Positions 20,913 through 32,150 of a stretch of DNA of 64,000 nt are shown here, one piece after another; the first letter of the stretch is position 1, and the number at the start of each line of letters is the position of its first letter. The translations under genes were made by a program, and so were the position numbers. The stretch covers positions 308,330,984-308,394,983 of the forward strand of contig NC_053390.1 of the NCBI RefSeq assembly GCF_905171765.1, given 5' to 3'. The DNA comes from Bufo bufo (Eukaryota; Chordata; Amphibia; Anura; Bufonidae). The notes under the pieces were generated by a model, which had not been told where the DNA came from, did no database searches, and saw only the letters and a list, made by a program, of their open reading frames with translations.

Positions 20913-21722
20913 TGTAACACCCCAGAGGTGCATTACCACCTTTTACACCGCTCCACTATTTCTTATGGTTATGGCATTCTAGCCCTCTCTATAGAGGGAG
21001 GAGTTTTAGTTAGTGAAGGGCAGTCTAACCTACTTCTTCTAGGGGAAAGATTGTGTTGAGAGCACCCCCTCTGAGGGGAAGGAAGCAGGCCCTCGTGCCG
21101 GCTGGACGGGCCCTGCCAAAGCCAGCAGATCACCATCAGCTCTGCTGGATCAAGAGGCCCAAGCTACAAGCCTCGGGAGCCAGGAGGAAAAGTTCCCTGG
21201 ATAAAGATAAAGATAAAGACAGAGTCAGACTATAGAAAGCTAAGTATAGCAGAAAGGAAAGGATTCCTATTTAGGCCTGTTAACACAGCAGAGCCAGAGA
21301 GCAACAGATGTAGCAGAGCCGAGTGTGTTTGCCTGCCAGAATTTTTGACAAAGCCTGCTGGTAACCAAGACAAAGTCTGTAAATTGTTTGGAAGAAACTT
21401 TATGCAAAGTAAAGCTGCTGTTCAACGTTATACAAAGTCTGAACTCAATTTATTTCATCATCCCCTGCATCAACTATCCCTTTTTCTGCAAAGGACGACC
21501 ACGCCTGGGTTTCCACTGTATCCAGGTAGGAGCACCGTTACAAGTGCAACACCATTCAGGGACCTTCTAGGCCACCCTACACCACTTTGGCATTCATACA
21601 CTGGGTACCACTACCTACCATATCACTAAAAGGAGCCCTGTGCCCTTCTTGCTGCAATGCAACTGGCATCACGACAAACACTTTTTCCCTCTTAAATGGA
21701 CCCCTATGGCTGGAGTCGTTTT
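20913..21722 (+). mobile_element. Probable solo LTR, TGTAACACCCCAGAGG type
   Basis: It begins TGTAACACCCCAGAGGTG. It contains CAAAGTAAAGCTGCTGTTCAAC and CACCGTTACAAGTG, then CTGGCATCACGACAAAC near the end. A similar layout is seen at 28265-29106. It sits beside the resumed minisatellite. The exact 3' end and target duplication are not clear. Confidence 0.45.
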
Positions 21723-21724
21723 TG

Positions 21725-22620
21725 AGTGCTGCACAACCTCTGCTCTGTGCCCCCATATTGTGCCACATGTTCTCTGCTCCCAAACTATGCCACCTGCCCT
21801 GTGCCTTGTTTTATAGTGCTACATGCTCTGTGCCGTCATACATGGTGCCACATGCCCTGTGCCCTCTTATATAGGGCTACATGCTCTGTGCCTACTTATA
21901 TAGCGTTACACGCTCTATGCCACATGTTCTGTGCACCCATACTGTGCCACATGCCTTGTACCTTCCTATATAGTGCTGCATGCTCTGTGCCCCATTATAT
22001 ACTGCTACATGGTCTGTGCCCTTATACATGGTGCCACATGCCCTGTGCCTTCTTATATAGTGCTACATGCTCTGTGCCCCCTCATAGTTCTACATGCTCT
22101 GTGCCCTCTTATATAGTGCTACATGCTCTGTGTCCCCATGATGTGCCACATGTTCTTTCCCCGTATACTGTTCCTCATGCTGTGTGCCCTCATAATGTTC
22201 CTCATGCTCTGTGCCCCATATTGTATCACATGCTCTGTGCACCGATAATGTGCCACTGGCTCTGTGCCCCCACACTGTGCCACATTCCCTGTGCTCCTAT
22301 ACTGTGTGATGCTATGTGCCCCCATAGTGTGACTCATGCTCTGTGTCCCCATACTGCATTGCATCTTCTCTGCCCCCATACTGTGTCACATTCTGTGCAC
22401 CTCCTTATATACTGATACATGCTCTTTGTCACCATACTGTGCCACATGCTCTGCGCCCCCATACTGTGCCATATGCCCTGTGCCCCTTATATAGTGCTAC
22501 ATGCTCTGTGCCCCCTCATATACTTCTACATGCTCTGTGCCACATTCTCTGCGCTCCCATACTGTAACTCATGCTCTGTGTCCCCATACTGTGCCACATG
22601 CTCTGTTTTTTCCTTTATAT
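21725..22620 (+). repeat. 26-29 bp minisatellite, second part
   Basis: Some 30 degenerate copies of TGCTCTGTGCCCCCATACTG and TGCCACATG or GTGCTACATG. Many units are 27 bp, so a 229-codon frame stays open with repeats of Cys-Ala-Pro and His-Ala-Leu-Cys. I regard this as an artefact. It is the continuation of the 18480-18810 array. Confidence 0.85.
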
Positions 22621-23063
22621 ACTGTTATGGGAGGTCCTCCAGTGATGCAGTCCTTGCCTCTTCAGGCCAGGTCGGCATCTGCGGAACATCACAGGTATTG
22701 CGCCACCTGCATCACAACAAAACGGCAGAGCAGGGAACCAATAGTTCCACTGTCCTGCCAGCATTGAGCGGGATGCTCAATTATATCTGCATCAATAGGA
22801 CAGGGGTGACCGAAAACTGAATGCCCAGGAGAGGGAACCATCTAACGCACCCTTCAGGAGTAAGGGGTGACGCGCCATCTCCTAAGGCTGGCCCTGCCCC
22901 CATAAGAGTTTGGATTTTGAAGCCAGTTTGTGGGTCTGGCCCTTTAGAAAATACTTCTGCTAAAGGAAGATTGCTACTTTCAACATGTACAAGTAATCTT
23001 AGAGTATGTAGTAACCAGTGATGGCCAGTTCGCAGTGTTCGCCAACGAACACATGCGGGCTGC
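22621..23063. other. Unassigned repeat-like sequence
   Basis: No gene supported. From about 23012 (CAGTGATGGCCAGTTCGC) it resembles the outer part of the foldback element that follows. Confidence 0.3.
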
Positions 23064-23305
23064 CATCTTAACTCACAAGTCCGGCGATGCACAGGTAAGC
23101 CCTTATATGTGCCTGTGTCGGGAGCCGGTCTGAAACAAATGCGGTCACCTGGAGCAGGCAGTTCCGAGAACAGCCCTATGAACGCCCCCGGCGGCTGTTC
23201 TCGGAACTGCCTACTCCCGGTGACCGCATTTGATTTCAGACCGGCTACCGATACAGGCACAGGTAAGGGCTTACCTGTGCATCGCCGGACTTGTGATTCA
23301 AGATG
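23064..23305. mobile_element. Palindromic MITE
   Basis: Arms CATCTTAACTCACAAGTCCG and the inverted CGGACTTGTGATTCAAGATG enclose further matched blocks: CGATGCACAGGTAAG, and GGCAGTTCCGAGAACAGCC against GGCTGTTCTCGGAACTGCC. The centre is near 23182. The right side abuts a Tc1 terminus at 23311. Confidence 0.7.
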
Positions 23306-23310
23306 ATTTA

Positions 23311-24213
23311 CAGTGCATTCGGAAAGTCTTCACATTTTTTTTTGTGTCTATGTGCAAAAAGAATAAAGTTTTCCCTATCATTTTGCACCAAATATCCCTT
23401 AATGACAAAGTGAACTTGCTAATTTAGCATAAACTTTGCTAATTTATTTAAAAGGAAAAACTAAAATCTGACATTCAGACCCTTTACACCTTTGGCAGCG
23501 ATTACAGTATCCAGTCTTCTTGGGTATGATGCCAGAAGATTTGCCCACATGGATTTGGGAATATTTTGCCATTCTTCTCGGCAGATGCTGTTAAGCTTTG
23601 TCACCTTGGATGGGAACCGTTGATGGACAGCGATATTCAGAGAGTAGACCAAAAGCTCTAGGAGTTTAGAGATGAAGAAGAGATTAGAGACAGGTCTGTA
23701 GTTATGACAATGTTTAAAAGAAGAGGGAACAATACCAGAAGAGAGAGAGATTGAAGATTTTGGTTAGGTGAGTGTTGACAGCCAGGGAGAGAGACTGGAG
23801 GAGGTGTGATGGAATAGGGTCAGTAGTGCATGTTCTTGTGCATGATCTTTGGAGCTCAGCTGGAATGACCATTGGGTTCTCAGTCACCTCTTACTTACCA
23901 AGGCACTTTTCCTATGGTTACTTAATTTGGTGAGCCAGACAGCTTTAGGAAGAGACCTGGTTGTTACAAACTTCTTCCATTTAAGAATTATGGAGGGCAC
24001 TTTTCATATGGGAACTTTTAGTGCAGCAGAAATGTTTTGCAACTTTCTCCAGATCTTTGCCTCCACAAAATACTGTCTCTACATGCAGTTCTTTGCTCCT
24101 CATGGCTTGGTTTTTCTCTGATACGCATTGTCAACTGTGAGACTTTTCATAGACAGGCATGTGTCTTTCCAAATCATGTCCAATCAACTGAATTTAGCAC
24201 AGGTAGACCCCAA
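23311..24213. mobile_element. Tc1-like element relic, split by an unrelated insert
   Basis: It starts with ACAGTGCATTCGGAAAGTC, a Tc1 terminus known from fish. 23470-23645 (TTGGCAGCGATTACAGTATC and GGTATGATGCCA) and 23850-24213 (GACCATTGGGTTCTCAGTCACC, TCATGGCTTGGTTTTTCTCTG, ATCATGTCCAATCAACTGAA) match one transposase region read from the non-coding side. About 200 bp at 23647-23845 does not fit and looks inserted. The right third, including the right terminus, is missing. Confidence 0.65.
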
Positions 24214-25224
24214 TCAAGGGGTCGCTATAAGTCAGGAATACCCAGGCCACTGTGCTTTAGGGTACCACTACATGGAGAGGCCGTGCTACTGGCAGGTTGC
24301 AGCCATGCTGCGGTGAAGACCCATGCAGCCACTTAGCCTACAGCCGCCTTTAATTTAATAATGAAGACCGCACTGTATAGTCGGTCTTCATTGTTTTTGA
24401 CCGCACAGCACTTTTAAACAGCGGCTGTTGCTGGTATGGGGTTTGGCTGGTTAGGTGGGGCACAACGTGCAAATTATTGCTGTTTTGGCCTGCAATCTCC
24501 TGCAGGTTACTTGACAGTAAACACTGAATAGTAATCAGATCTGGCATACCCACTTCTCCAACCCCAGCACTCTCCTGCCCTACAGGTGGGAGCCCTTCTT
24601 CTGTTATCTGCTTTTCCTCCTTTTCTGTATCATCTAATATCAATGAGAATATGTCATCAGGAACATCCAGCTCCTACTGTCTCTGCATCTTGCTGACTTT
24701 TCTAGGTCATGGAGAATTTGAAGGATGATTTGGAAGAAGTAAAACCAGCAAAAGATGAGTATGGTCATCATTAAGATCTGCCACCCCCTAAGGGGTGCAG
24801 ACTGGATGGCACTGGTTGGCACGTAGGCAGTGGAATAATAAAGGCTTCCATCTTATTGGTATTGAATTACATATCTTAGTTTACGCCTGATATAGGATTA
24901 AGTAAATGTAGTAATAAATAAAACTAACACAGAATAAGTCTCCCTGCACTCTCCATTTTCAATATTTTTCTATTAATCGTTTTCATCAACACTGTCCTTA
25001 GGGCATTGCCACGTCTCTCCCTTTGCTCAGCTTACAGGACAATGGTGTGGGTGAGGATGAGGGTTTTATAGGGCTGTGACATCACAGGGGATGACTATCT
25101 GTGGATTGGCTGGCTGCACGGCCATATGGGTGATCTCGTGTTCAGGGCCGTAGATAATATTTTTTCCTGGGGGGATTCAGTTTTCTCAAATTACACTAGT
25201 GCGGGGCTGGCAGGCGGTGGAGCA
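24214..25224. other. Unassigned sequence, MITE traces at its left
   Basis: 24214-24370 has GGTACCACTACATGGAGAGGC, resembling a frog MITE interior. The rest includes short ORFs on both strands without known domains or repeats. I see no supportable gene. Confidence 0.25.
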
Positions 25225-25805
25225 CAGGGGTGTGATTAGGGTGTGCCCAGGCACACCCGGCACACCCCGTGCGGACGCCTATGCTGCCCAGGGGTGGATT
25301 AAGTGCATGATAGGCCCGGGGCTGTCTACCCAACTTGTATGAAGAGGCTGTGGTGCTTCATGAGCGCCACAGTCTTTTCTTGGGCCATATGACATCTTCA
25401 GACTAAAAAAGAATACCCCAAATTGGGTCCTAAACTGAAAAATTTGGTCGCCAAAATTAAAATACATATAATTGTAATAAAAAAGACATGGAGGAGAATA
25501 CAGCACCACATACCTCTTACATCCAATGACATCTCCTATCATGTAGACCTTCTTTTTCCTCTTCTCCTCCATTTGACCCAGACCACCATGGCAAATTCTT
25601 TCAGCCGCATCTCGTCTCTACAGTTTGTAACACAGACACGTTAGATTTCTCAATTTTTCCATCAACCTCCTCATCCTGGTGTTCCCACAGTGTCATCCCT
25701 CCACCCCCAATACTGTGCCCGTTGTGCCCCCGAATGCCCCAGGTACTATACTGCTGAAAAAATAGTGACCCTAATAGACATAATTGGGGTAATTTATCAA
25801 ACTGG

Positions 25806-27139
25806 AAATTGGCAAATGTCGTGCCCATTCACAAGAAAGGTAGTAGGGAGGAATCGAGCAACTATAGACCAGTGAGTCTGACATCAATAGTAGGCAAATT
25901 AATGGAAACCCTATTAAAGGATAGGATTGTGGAACATCTAAAATCCCATGGATTGCAAGATGAAAAACAACATGGGTTTACTTCAGGGAGATCATGTCAA
26001 ACAAATCTTATAGATTTTTTTGACTGGGTGAATAAAATAATAGACGGTGGAGGTGCAGTAGACCTCGCATATCTAGATTTTAGTAAGGCTTTTGACACTG
26101 TCCCACATAGAAGACTTATCAATAAACTGCAGTCATTGAGCATGGACTCCCATATTGTTGAGTGGATTAGGCAGTGGCTGAGTGACAGACAACAGAGGGT
26201 TGTAGTCAATGGAGAACATTCAAAACAAGGTAATGTTACCAGTGGGGTTCCACAGGGATCTGTACTGGGACCGATTTTGTTTAATATCTTCATAAGTGAT
26301 ATTGCAAAAGGCCTCGCTGGTAAGGTTTGTCTTTTTGCTGATGACACAAAGATATGTAACAGGGTTGATGTTCCTGGAGGGAAACGCCAAATGGAAAAGG
26401 ATTTAGGAAAACTAGAAGAATGGTCAGAACTCTGGCAACTGAAATTTAATGTGGATAAGTGCAAGATAATGCACCTGGGGCGTAAAAACCCAAGGGCAGA
26501 ATATAGAATATTTGACACAGTCCTGACCTCAGTATCTGAGGAAAGGGATTTAGGAGTAATTATTTCAGAAGACTTAAAGGTGGGAAGACAATGTAATAGA
26601 GCAGCACGAAATGCCAGCAGAATGCTTGGATGTATAGGGAGAGGTATAAGCAGTAGAAAGAGTGAAGTGCTTATGCCGCTGTACAGAACACTGGTGAGAC
26701 CTCACTTGGAGTATTGTGCGCAGTACTGGAGGCCATATCTCCAGAAGGATATAGATACTCTAGAGAGAGTTCAGAGAAGAGCTACTAAACTAGTACATGG
26801 ATTGCAGGATAAAACTTACCAGGAAGGTTAAAGGACCTTAATATGTATAGCTTGGAAGAAAGAAGAGACAGAGGGGATATGATAGAAACTTTTAAATACA
26901 TAAAGGGAATCAACTCGGTAAAGGAAGAGAGCATATTTAGAAGAAGAAAAACTACCACAAGAGGACACAGTTTTAAATTAGAGGGGCAAAGGTTTAAAAG
27001 TAATATAAGGAAGTATTACTTTACTGAGAGAGTAGTGGATGCATGGAATAGCCTTCCTGCAGAAGTGGTAGCTGCAAATACAGTGAAGGGGTTTAAGCAT
27101 GCATGGGATAGGCATAAGGCCATCCTTCATATAAGATAG
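25806..27139 (+). pseudogene. CR1 reverse transcriptase, partial, one frameshift
   Basis: This encodes the reverse transcriptase that copies the element RNA at a nicked target. The main frame runs to 26831 with RT blocks NYRPVSLTS, LDFSKAFDTVPH, GVPQGSVLGP and the catalytic LFADDTK (FADD at codons 176-179 counted from 25809). Then HLGRKNP and RPHLEYCAQYW follow. The C-terminal part (from SLEERRDRGDMIETFKYIKG to LHIR) is in another frame at about 26832-27139, so one frameshift separates them. The endonuclease domain and ORF1 are absent through 5' truncation. All visible RT catalytic residues are kept, suggesting modest age. Confidence 0.85.
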
Positions 27140-27238
27140 GGCCGGGGGCTATCCATAGTATTCAGTATATTGGGCAGACTAGATGGGCCAAATGGTTCTT
27201 ATCTGCCGACACATTCTATGTTTCTATGTTTCTAAGTA
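25806..27238 (+). mobile_element. CR1-type LINE, 5'-truncated
   Basis: The RT and C-terminal region are followed by a short 3' UTR. The 3' end is made of octamer-like repeats ATTCTATG-TTTCTATG-TTTCTA, typical of CR1. The 5' end starts directly in the RT domain, as expected for incomplete reverse transcription. It lies inside a MITE. There is no poly(A), as is normal for CR1. Confidence 0.85.
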
Positions 27239-27344
27239 AAACTGGATTTCCAAAAGAGCTGTCAAATATGAAATGTGGAATCTGATTGGCTGCTATGGGC
27301 AACTAAGCCAGTTCTGCTTTACACTAGTTTGATAAATTACCCCC

Positions 27345-28264
27345 AAATGTTCCTATAGTGTCCACAGCAGCTTTAATGTCCCCTAGAGACCCCCAGTAAT
27401 AATAACACCCTCTATTGTGCTCCAGGCAATAATCCCTGTATAGTGTCCCCAGAAATAATATAATTGCCCCTACAGTGCCTCCCCAATAGCAACACCCCCA
27501 TATAGTAATTTCCACCACACTGCCCCCACATAGTAATCCCCCCATAGTAATTTGCCCCCACACAGTAATTTCCCCCAAACTTCCCCCATATAGTAGTTTG
27601 CCCCCACACAGTAATTTGCCCCACACTGCCCCCACATAGTAATTTCCACCACACTGCCCCCACATAGTAATTTGCCCCCACATAGAAATTTCCCCACACT
27701 GCCCCCACATAGTAATTTGCCCCCACATAGTAATTTGCCCCCACATAGCAATTTCCAAACACTGTCCCCACATAGCAATTACACCCACACTGCCCCCACA
27801 CAATAGTTTCCCCCACACTGCCCCCATATAGAAATTTGCCCCCACATAGTAGTCCCTCCCATAATAATTTGCCCCCACACTGCCCCATCTAGTAATTTGC
27901 CCCCACATAGTAGTCCCTCTCATAATAATTTGCCCCCACATAGTATTCCCTCCCATAATAATTTTGCCCCATACAGCCCCCACATTCCCCCCCCATCATG
28001 TACTCAATTTATCTTCCCTAATATGTCCTCCTGTGTGTGTGTCCCCCATGTCCCCCAAAGTAGGCACATTAAATAAAAAAAATAAAAAATGAACAAAAAA
28101 TTAAAACGCCTGCGCCGGGATTTCACTACCGCATAGGCCTCAGGCCTACAAGGCCTGAAGCCTATGGCGGTGATCGGCGACGGGACAGGGAGCTATGCGC
28201 TCCCGTGCCCCGCCGCAGTAATACAGTATGTGGGCGTTCGGGTCAGCGGCACGCCTGGCGGAGT
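27345..28264 (+). repeat. CCCCCACATAGTAATTTGC tandem array and flank
   Basis: From about 27420 to 27980, degenerate 14 and 28 bp units of CCCCCACA(TA)GTAATTTGC and CCACACTG occur. Minus-strand ORFs up to 219 codons rich in Gly, Trp and Tyr follow from unit lengths divisible by three or near it. 28090-28264 is GC-rich, with CATAGGCCTCAGGCCTACAAGG and a partial foldback. Confidence 0.75.
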
Positions 28265-29106
28265 CTGTGGAGACAGAAGTGAGAGGGCACCAGCCAGAGA
28301 TATGCTGAGGGCCTCCTCCTGACATGCAGCTTGATAGTCCTGGCTGCTAGCCACTACCAGGAGGCTAGTGAAGAACTCTAGCCTGCCTGTAGATCAAGTG
28401 AGCCGCAGTTAGCTCAGAAGACACCCCAGTAGTAGGAGTGCACCTCCTGGGGGAAACCTGCAGTCATCTATCTAATCCAGCAGAGAATCCAGCTAATAAG
28501 CAAAGGTACTGTGATAGTTAGAGCAAGTGCCAATACTGGAGGAAGGAATTGATATACCAAGGATTCAAGCCAGCAATTAGGCATCCGGGCCTTGGGATCC
28601 AGCCAGCTAGAATAGCTGTGGGGATAGAGCAGTATTGTACTGCAAAGCATTAACTGTTTGCCCTCCAAGTATCTTGCAAGATTGAAACCTGCTGTGCTGT
28701 GAAGTAAACCTGCTGTGCATTTGTACTATAAAGAACTGCATTATCACCTACTGCAACTGTCTGTATAAAGTTGGACTGTTTCCTAAAGTAAAGCAACGTT
28801 TGGTTTACCACCTGTGTACTCCATTAATCCTCCTACAAATCGGTGTGCCACCGTTACAGGCACTGGCGTCACGATTCTTAAAGGGACCTTACCTCAGGCA
28901 CTCAAAACACCTGCAACATCCAGGGCACCTCACCCAACATCAGGCCAGGTCTCTCCATACAGAGTGTGCCCCAGAGGAACTTATGTCTACCTCTCATTCA
29001 CTGCCGCATGCCTGCCCAGGGTTCTCCTCCAAAAAGTGAGTAACCCTCGATTGTCCATACCGTGACCTCACTGTCGCTATACCCTGCAGGTCTGGCGTGC
29101 TGCACT
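28265..29106 (+). mobile_element. Probable solo LTR
   Basis: It begins about TGTGGAGACAGAAGTGAGAG and ends near GGTCTGGCGTGCTGCA. Inside are TAAAGTAAAGCAACGTTTGG and CCACCGTTACAGGCACTGGC, a layout like the LTR at 20913-21722. No internal coding region follows; a Tc1 relic begins immediately. Boundaries are approximate. Confidence 0.45.
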
Positions 29107-30116
29107 AATTTCCACAAGTGTATAAAATCTAGCCCCTAGCCATGCCATCTGCCTTTACAAGCATTAGTGGAGGATTAGGTCATTCTAAAGAACTCACTGA
29201 ATTCTGATGTGGTAATGTAATAGGATGCCACCATTGTAACAAGTAACTTTCGCAAAATTTCTTTACTCCTAGATATTTTAACATCAACTGTGAATGGTGT
29301 TATTACAAAGTTGAATCATTAAGGAATCACAGAAACTCTGCCATGAAGTGTAGACCACGTAAAGTTACAGAGCAGAGTGCTGAAGAGCATATATATAAAA
29401 GTTGCCAACTCTGTGCTGGCGCAACAACTGCAAGGCTCCAAACCACCTCTGGCATTAGCATCAGCACAAAACAATGTATTCCAAGAACTTCATGGCATGG
29501 GTTTCCATGGGCGAGTAGCTGCATGCAAGTCTTACATTATCAAGCACAATACCAAGCGTGGAGTGGTGAAATGCACATCTCCACTGGACTCTGGAGCAAT
29601 GGAAACGTGTTCTGTGGGGTGACAAATCACGCTTTTCTATTTGGCAGTCTGATGAACGAGTCTGGATTTACCTGCCTCACTCAATTTTACCTACTGTACA
29701 GTTTGCTGGAGAAGGGATAATGCTACAGGGTTGTTTTTCAGGGGTGGGCTTAGGCCTCTTCATTTCAGTGAAGGGAAATTATTTACCATGAAATTTAGGA
29801 CAATTGTATGTTTCTAACTTTGTGGTAACAGTTTGGGTAAGGTCCTCTTCTGTTCCAGCATGACTGTGCTCTAGCAAGGTCAACTAAGGCATGGTTGGGT
29901 GAGTTTGGTGTGGAAGAACTAGAATGGCCGACACAGAGCCCTTACCTGAACCCCATCGAACACCTTTGGGATGAACTAAAATACAGAATGCGAACCTGGC
30001 CCTCTCATTCAACATCAACGTCTGACCTCACGAATGCTCTTCTGGATGAATGGGCAAAAACTCCCACAGACACAATCCAAAATCATTATACAAGCCTTCC
30101 TGGGACTGCCATTTAG
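29107..30116 (+). pseudogene. Tc1-like transposase, multiply broken
   Basis: A Tc1 element moves by cut and paste at TA. The relic starts with the leader AATTTCCACAAGTGTATAAAATC. It then shows the helix-turn-helix region (GAGCATATATATAAAAGTTGCC area) and the core in shifting frames: HGMGFHGRVAACKSYI, then SDESRF-like and FAGEGIMLQGCFSG-like pieces. The C-terminus EFGVEELEWPTQSPYLNPIE holds the catalytic Glu of NPIE. It ends at TAG near 30114. Several frameshifts and stops split it, so no product is expected. Both terminal inverted repeats are missing. Confidence 0.75.
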
Positions 30117-30433
30117 GGAATACCAGAACACATGGTCTTGCGGCAGAACATTACCCAGCTCATCATACTGCCTTCCCTGGCTTGCCTTTTTCCTATAGTG
30201 CTTTGTGGTGCCATCTCTTACCCAGATAAGCAACACACTGGGCCATTGACATAAGGTAAAAGAAAACATTTTTCATCGGACCAGGCCATTTTCTTCCATT
30301 GCCTTACAGGCTTAGGCACTTTTAGCAGTGAGCAGGTGTTAGCATGGGCACTGTCACAAGTCTGCAGGTATACGGACCCTGATAGAAAGATGTCAGAACA
30401 CACAGTACTGTGTGTTCTGACATCTTTCTATCA
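30117..30433 (-). pseudogene. Fragment of a second Tc1-like transposase, minus strand
   Basis: Read on the minus strand, this gives a short core piece with PVRQWKKMAWSDEKCFLLP, matching the conserved W-SDE-F block of another Tc1 lineage. Short recognisable text continues to about 30117. The fragment ends in a 54 bp perfect palindrome. It is joined directly to the plus-strand Tc1 relic, so two unrelated Tc1 copies meet here. Confidence 0.55.
30380..30433. repeat. Perfect 54 bp palindrome
   Basis: TGATAGAAAGATGTCAGAAC with CACAGTACTGTG at the centre (30401-30412) and an exact inverted right half. It has no spacer. It lies where a Tc1 fragment ends and looks like a foldback junction. Confidence 0.85.
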
Positions 30434-31202
30434 TAATCAGTGGAAAACTGGGCTTGTAGCACACAGAAAGAACAGCAAGTAGTGACCTAAAATGTAAACC
30501 ACCAATAATAGAAATAACAATACTATGCCAAAAGATATAAAATATAAATTCATCTTCATTAACTATTCATGTCAAATACATCTAAAATCCACATCAATAT
30601 CAAGGGACAGACACACATCTGTGCAAGAAGGTGATCCCAGGATACAAATACAATAGCATATAAATATTTTAAAAAAGCTTCAGCTACTCCAAGGTACATT
30701 TTGTCACCACTTCCTTTTGGGATTTTGGATAAACATGCCGACTTGCTGCCTATCAAGAATAATACAATTTGTGTATAATACCTTTGGATCTTGTAAGAAC
30801 AGTGGTATGGCGTTTCACCACCTTGGTTTGCTCAGGCTTTGCTTACATGCCCACGCTGTATATCTGCAGGGGCTGGGTTTGAGGTGGTCCAAACACTACA
30901 CTTGGTTCCCCAGACACCGTTGAGGTGATACTACATGCTGCTGTTCTTCCAAAGAGATTGTAAGGCATAGTGCACCCCATGTCTGTGCTGAGGAAAGGCC
31001 TGAGCTAGCTGGCCTTCTCTCTGTCAGAGGCTGAGTCTCTCAGCGTCTTCTTTTGGTCAGTCGTTCAGTCTGGCTGAGTTTCTTCAACAAAACACTGGTC
31101 CCGATCTGCAGACAACTAGGGGCTCTAACTGCTCTCATTATATCCAGTTTCTAGCTGAACTAAAACCTTCTAGTGGGAGGGGTGGGGTGGAGAAGTACAG
31201 CC
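30434..31202. other. No feature recognised
   Basis: Sequence of average composition with short ORFs only. 30940-31200 is slightly GC-richer and could be an LTR remnant, but no termini were found. Confidence 0.25.
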
Positions 31203-31665
31203 TAAGGCTACTTTTCCACTAGTGTTTTATGCGGATCCATCATGGATCTGCAAAAACGCTTCCGTTACAATAATACAAATGCATGCATCCGTCATGAACG
31301 GATCCGGTTGTATTATGTCTTAAATAGCCAAGATCATGAACTCCATTGAAAGTCCATGGGGGACGGATCAGTTTTCTATTGTGTCAGAGAAAACGGATCC
31401 GTCCCCATTGACTTAGATTGTGTGTCAGGACAGATCCGTCTCGCTCCGTATCCCAGGACAGACAGAAAAACGCTACAGGCAGCGTTTTGGTGTCCGCCTC
31501 CAGAGCAGAATGGTGACTGAACGGAGGCAAACTGATGCATTCTGAGCGGATCCTTTTCCATTCAGAATGCATTAGGGCAAAACTGATCCGTTTGGGACCG
31601 CTTGTGAGAGCGCATGACGGATCTCATAAACGGAAAGCCAAAACGCTAGTGTGAAAGTAGCCTAA
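31203..31665. mobile_element. MITE related to the one at 747-1160
   Basis: The left terminus TAAGGCTACTTTTCCACTAG and right terminus CTAGTGTGAAAGTAGCCTAA are inverted. The interior has inverted GGATCCGTCC and GACGGATC blocks and CAAACTGATGCATTC near the right. There is no ORF of merit. The termini match those of the 747-1160 element; the interiors differ. Confidence 0.7.
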
Positions 31666-31749
31666 GCAGGAAAATTTTTGCAGTTTCAGTCTGCCATAGA
31701 CTTGCATAGAGTTTCAATACAAGACCACATGAATGACTAAGTTTTTCCA

Positions 31750-31880
31750 AACATAGTAACATAGTATATGAGGCTGAAAAAAAGACACCTGTCCATCCAG
31801 TTCGGACGTCTTCAGACGTAAAGAACAGAGCTAAACCAGACAGTCAAAAGGTCAGTGTGTCTAGACTGTTGGTAATCACA
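31750..31880 (-). repeat. 3' end fragment of a CR1/L2-like element, minus strand
   Basis: Plus-strand ACATAGTAACATAGTATATG followed by AAAAAGACACCTGTCCATCCAG is the reverse complement of a LINE 3' end with ACTATGT repeats. It is adjacent to the Ngaro element. Confidence 0.5.
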
Positions 31881-32150
31881 TTAGGGAAAAAGGGGGGGGG
31901 GGAGGGGTAAGCTCCCCTCAACACTTCCGGCACGTGTTAACCAACCATAAACGACACTGACACAAATCTCTCTTTATAAACTTTATTGTGATTGTTGGGT
32001 GGTAGTCGGCCACAGCTATTTATTAACGGCATAATATAAACCAAACCCGTGCTATCTGCCGGCCGCTGGCCTCCCAGCGGGCAGTTATGCCAATTTTCTC
32101 ACTCCAACATTTAACTCTTCTTTACCTGCCGCCAAAAAGGAGACCCGCCC

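Larger units (their letters stand above)
25786..27344. mobile_element. GGGGTAATTTATCAAAC MITE containing a CR1 insertion
   Basis: The left end GGGGTAATTTATCAAACTGG (25786-25805) and right end AGTTTGATAAATTACCCC (to 27344) are inverted. Right-hand interior GGAATCTGATTGGCTGCTATGGGCAACTAAGCCAG matches a common frog MITE. The left interior is lost or was replaced on insertion of the CR1 retrotransposon. Confidence 0.8.
25225..28264. mobile_element. Tandem-repeat-bearing host element, interrupted by a MITE
   Basis: Left part 25225-25785 (CACAGGGGTGTGATTAGGGT onward) and right part 27345-28264 appear to belong together. CCCC-rich repeat material occurs on both sides of the 25786-27344 MITE. The right part contains a 27-30 bp array (about 27420-27980; CACTGCCCCCACATAGTAATTT). 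It is probably a non-autonomous hAT, but intact termini were not both found. Confidence 0.4.

Noticed and set aside
21726..22415. 229-codon ORF rich in Cys, Pro, His, Ala, resembling a Cys-rich protein
   Set aside because: Translation of a degenerate 26-29 bp tandem repeat; no start context, domain or conservation signal.
22781..23260. 159-codon minus-strand ORF
   Set aside because: It runs through one arm and the centre of a palindromic MITE; no domain.
24350..24822. Possible host exon on the minus strand
   Set aside because: Short frames without domain, splice-site pair or periodicity that I could defend.
27324..27983. 219-codon minus-strand ORF rich in Gly, Trp, Tyr
   Set aside because: Translation of the CCCCCACATAGTAATTT array; other frames are also open.
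27345..28000. CRISPR-like array
   Set aside because: Units are contiguous and degenerate, with no unique spacers, in a vertebrate genome; it is a minisatellite.
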